Assembly: GCA_036741695.1 (NCBI GenBank)
Contig: DAINRU010000012.1
Span: 1-54,899 of the forward strand
Direction of reading: 5' to 3'
Source: JAFANK01 sp036741695
Lineage (GTDB): Bacteria; Vulcanimicrobiota; Vulcanimicrobiia; Eremiobacterales; Eremiobacteraceae
DNA length: 54,899 nucleotides
Both the position numbers and the translations under genes were made by a program. Below, one piece after another: positions 54,050-54,899 of this stretch. Numbering within the stretch: the first letter of the stretch is position 1; each line of letters starts with the position of its first letter. The notes under the pieces are model-generated. The model saw nothing but the letters and a program-made list of their open reading frames with translations. It searched no databases and was not told the DNA's origin.

Positions 54050-54487
54050 CTCCGTCGTCTTGCGTTTGTCGCGGAAGAACGTGCGGAGCAACTCTGCCGC
54101 TTCTTCTTCTCGCACTCCCTGTACGACCTCGACGCGGTGGTTGAGCCGCGCATCATCCACCAGGTTATAGACCGAACCTGCGCCTCCGCCTTTAGGATCG
54201 GCGCATGCATACACGATTCTCTCGATCCGCGCCGCCACGCAGGCCGCCGCGCACATGAGGCACGGCTCCTTTGTGACATAGAGTGTCGCGCCGCTCAAAC
54301 GCCACCCTCCTCGCCGCGCCGCTGCCTGGCGCAAGGCCACGATCTCCGCATGAGCGGTCGGATCGTGATTGGTCTCCTTCTGGTTGAAACCGACAGCCGC
54401 GACCTCCCCATCCATGACGAGCACCGCACCGACGGGCACGTCGCCGCGCTCGCGCGCAACCCCGGCAAGCACCAGCGCCTGGCGCAT
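54044..54487 (-). CDS. tadA: tRNA-specific adenosine deaminase TadA
   Basis: Deaminates A34 to inosine in tRNA-Arg(ACG); zinc enzyme, cytoplasmic homodimer. From the ATG at 54487 it is 147 aa. Zinc ligands and proton shuttle: HAE at 46-48 and PCLMC at 75-79 (Cys76, Cys79). The first ATG lies at MRQALVLAG, which omits about ten residues of the usual first helix. In-frame SKAAHDDEF upstream fits that helix. The best-placed codon there is ATT at 54517, with GAGGTGA seven bases upstream. A longer frame to 54616 runs through tRNA-Arg(CCG) and is rejected. Its substrate tRNA-Arg(ACG) is encoded 200 nt upstream on the same strand. Confidence 0.93.
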   Translation of the reverse strand: MRQALVLAGVARERGDVPVGAVLVMDGEVAAVGFNQKETNHDPTAHAEIVALRQAAARRGGWRLSGATLYVTKEPCLMCAAACVAARIERIVYACADPKGGGAGSVYNLVDDARLNHRVEVVQGVREEEAAELLRTFFRDKRKTTEL

Positions 54488-54527
54488 GAACTCATCGTCG
54501 TGGGCCGCCTTCGAAATCGTATCACCT

Positions 54528-54601
54528 CGCGCCCGAGTGGGCTCGAACCACCAACCTTCGGCTTCGGAGGCCGACACTCTATCCAATTGAGCTACGGGCG
54601 C
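54528..54601 (-). tRNA. tRNA-Arg (anticodon CCG)
   Basis: Acceptor GCGCCCG/CGGGCGC, anticodon loop CTCCGAA, T loop TTCGAGC, discriminator G. CCA not encoded. Its last base (the discriminator) is followed directly by AGGTGA, which may serve as the tadA ribosome binding site. Confidence 0.94.
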
Positions 54602-54604
54602 GCG

Positions 54605-54676
54605 TGCCTCGGGCAAGAATCGAACTTGCGACCAAGGGCTTATGAGTCCCCTGCTCTACCGCTGAGCTACCGAGGC
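54605..54676 (-). tRNA. tRNA-Met (anticodon CAU), elongator type
   Basis: Acceptor GCCTCGG/CCGAGGC fully paired, so not an initiator. Anticodon loop CTCATAA, T loop TTCGATT, discriminator A. CCA not encoded. The D arm and anticodon stem resemble elongator Met genes. A tRNA-Ile2 whose C34 is converted to lysidine cannot be excluded by eye. Confidence 0.85.
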
Positions 54677-54705
54677 AAGAAAGTGGCCGCCCGCGGGCGG
54701 CCACT
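54677..54705 (-). terminator. Intrinsic terminator between tRNA genes
   Basis: Perfect 24-bp palindrome at 54682-54705 (arms AGTGGCCGCCCG and its complement), followed on the minus strand by TTTCTT just before tRNA-Met. It would end transcripts coming from tRNA-Arg(ACG). Because it is uninterrupted, the RNA must open a few central pairs as loop. Confidence 0.65.
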
Positions 54706-54711
54706 GATGTT

Positions 54712-54786
54712 CGCGCTCGGAGGGACTCGAACCCCCGACCTCCAGATTCGTAGTCTGGCATTCTAATCCAGCTGAACTACGAGCGC
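54712..54786 (-). tRNA. tRNA-Arg (anticodon ACG)
   Basis: Acceptor GCGCTCG/CGAGCGC, anticodon loop CTACGAA, T loop TTCGAGT, discriminator G. CCA not encoded. A34 is the expected target of TadA, giving inosine that reads CGU, CGC and CGA. Confidence 0.95.
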
Positions 54787-54819
54787 GTACGTGTCACGAT
54801 CGAGCCGCACCTCTTGTCC

Positions 54820-54899
54820 TGGCGGAGAGAGAGGGATTCGAACCCTCGATAGCGCCTTTACAGCACTATAACGGTTTAGCAAACCGCCGCCTTCAGCCA
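54820..54899 (-). tRNA. tRNA-Ser (anticodon GCU), cut by the window end
   Basis: 3' part of a class II tRNA: anticodon loop TTGCTAA, variable arm, T loop TTCGAAT, acceptor 3' strand TCTCTCC, discriminator G, encoded CCA. The 5' acceptor strand and part of the D arm lie beyond the window. Confidence 0.9.

Noticed and set aside
54518..54616. Upstream extension of TadA to 54616
   Set aside because: It reads through tRNA-Arg(CCG).

Overview
The window is a dense, GC-rich bacterial chromosome segment. Almost every gene is on the minus strand, and no stretch longer than about 170 bases lacks a gene; the longest is 29708-29877, between valS and a small plus-strand gene, where I see no convincing motif. 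The gene mix is chimeric. It has genes typical of Gram-positive or Terrabacteria lineages (PyrR, a five-PASTA Ser/Thr kinase beside a class B PBP, RqcH, a SpoIID/LytB protein, a DUF4446 protein). It also has diderm envelope genes (MlaE/MlaF/MlaD lipid transport, proteins with beta-barrel-like C-termini). A diderm Terrabacteria lineage such as Candidatus Eremiobacterota (WPS-2) or Armatimonadota would fit. This is inference from gene content, not a phylogenetic placement.

Layout. (1) 1-11.8 kb: a lysozyme-like lipoprotein on the plus strand, then a minus-strand run read gmk, glmS, rph, coiled-coil protein, mlaE, mlaF, mlaD, flavin-binding protein, methyltransferase, SDR. rqcH diverges from gmk. 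(2) 11.8-29.7 kb: a near-gapless run of 13 minus-strand genes, valS-pyrR-pyrB-pyrC-carA-carB-pbpA-pknB-ruvC-ruvA-ruvB-spoIID-queA. It is joined mostly by 4-nt overlaps and its largest gap is 29 nt. (3) 30-33.8 kb: the protein quality-control block tig-clpP-clpX and tRNA-Gly. (4) 33.8-39.7 kb: an accessory zone with small membrane proteins, a beta-propeller, a BON protein, an MFS exporter, a VanZ-like protein, seven tRNAs and a broken HNH nuclease. (5) 39.7-44.3 kb: rdgB, lepA, an M23 peptidase, a DUF4446 protein, the SRP RNA and tRNA-Ser. (6) 44.4-53.9 kb: three consecutive large exported proteins of unknown function (795, 1667 and 669 aa), the best candidate here for an undescribed envelope system. 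(7) 53.9 kb to the end: a tRNA cluster with tadA beside its expected substrate tRNA-Arg(ACG).

Cross-cutting observations. A palindromic repeat (TTGAAGCAA followed by a hairpin built on CGGACCT/AGGTCCG) occurs at five loci, each at the 3' side of a gene and oriented with it. Fourteen tRNA genes are visible, one cut by the window edge; four encode CCA and ten do not. Three genes (the beta-propeller, the VanZ-like protein, tadA) have conserved-looking N-terminal sequence upstream of the first ATG/GTG/TTG, which raises the possibility of CUG, AUC or AUU starts.
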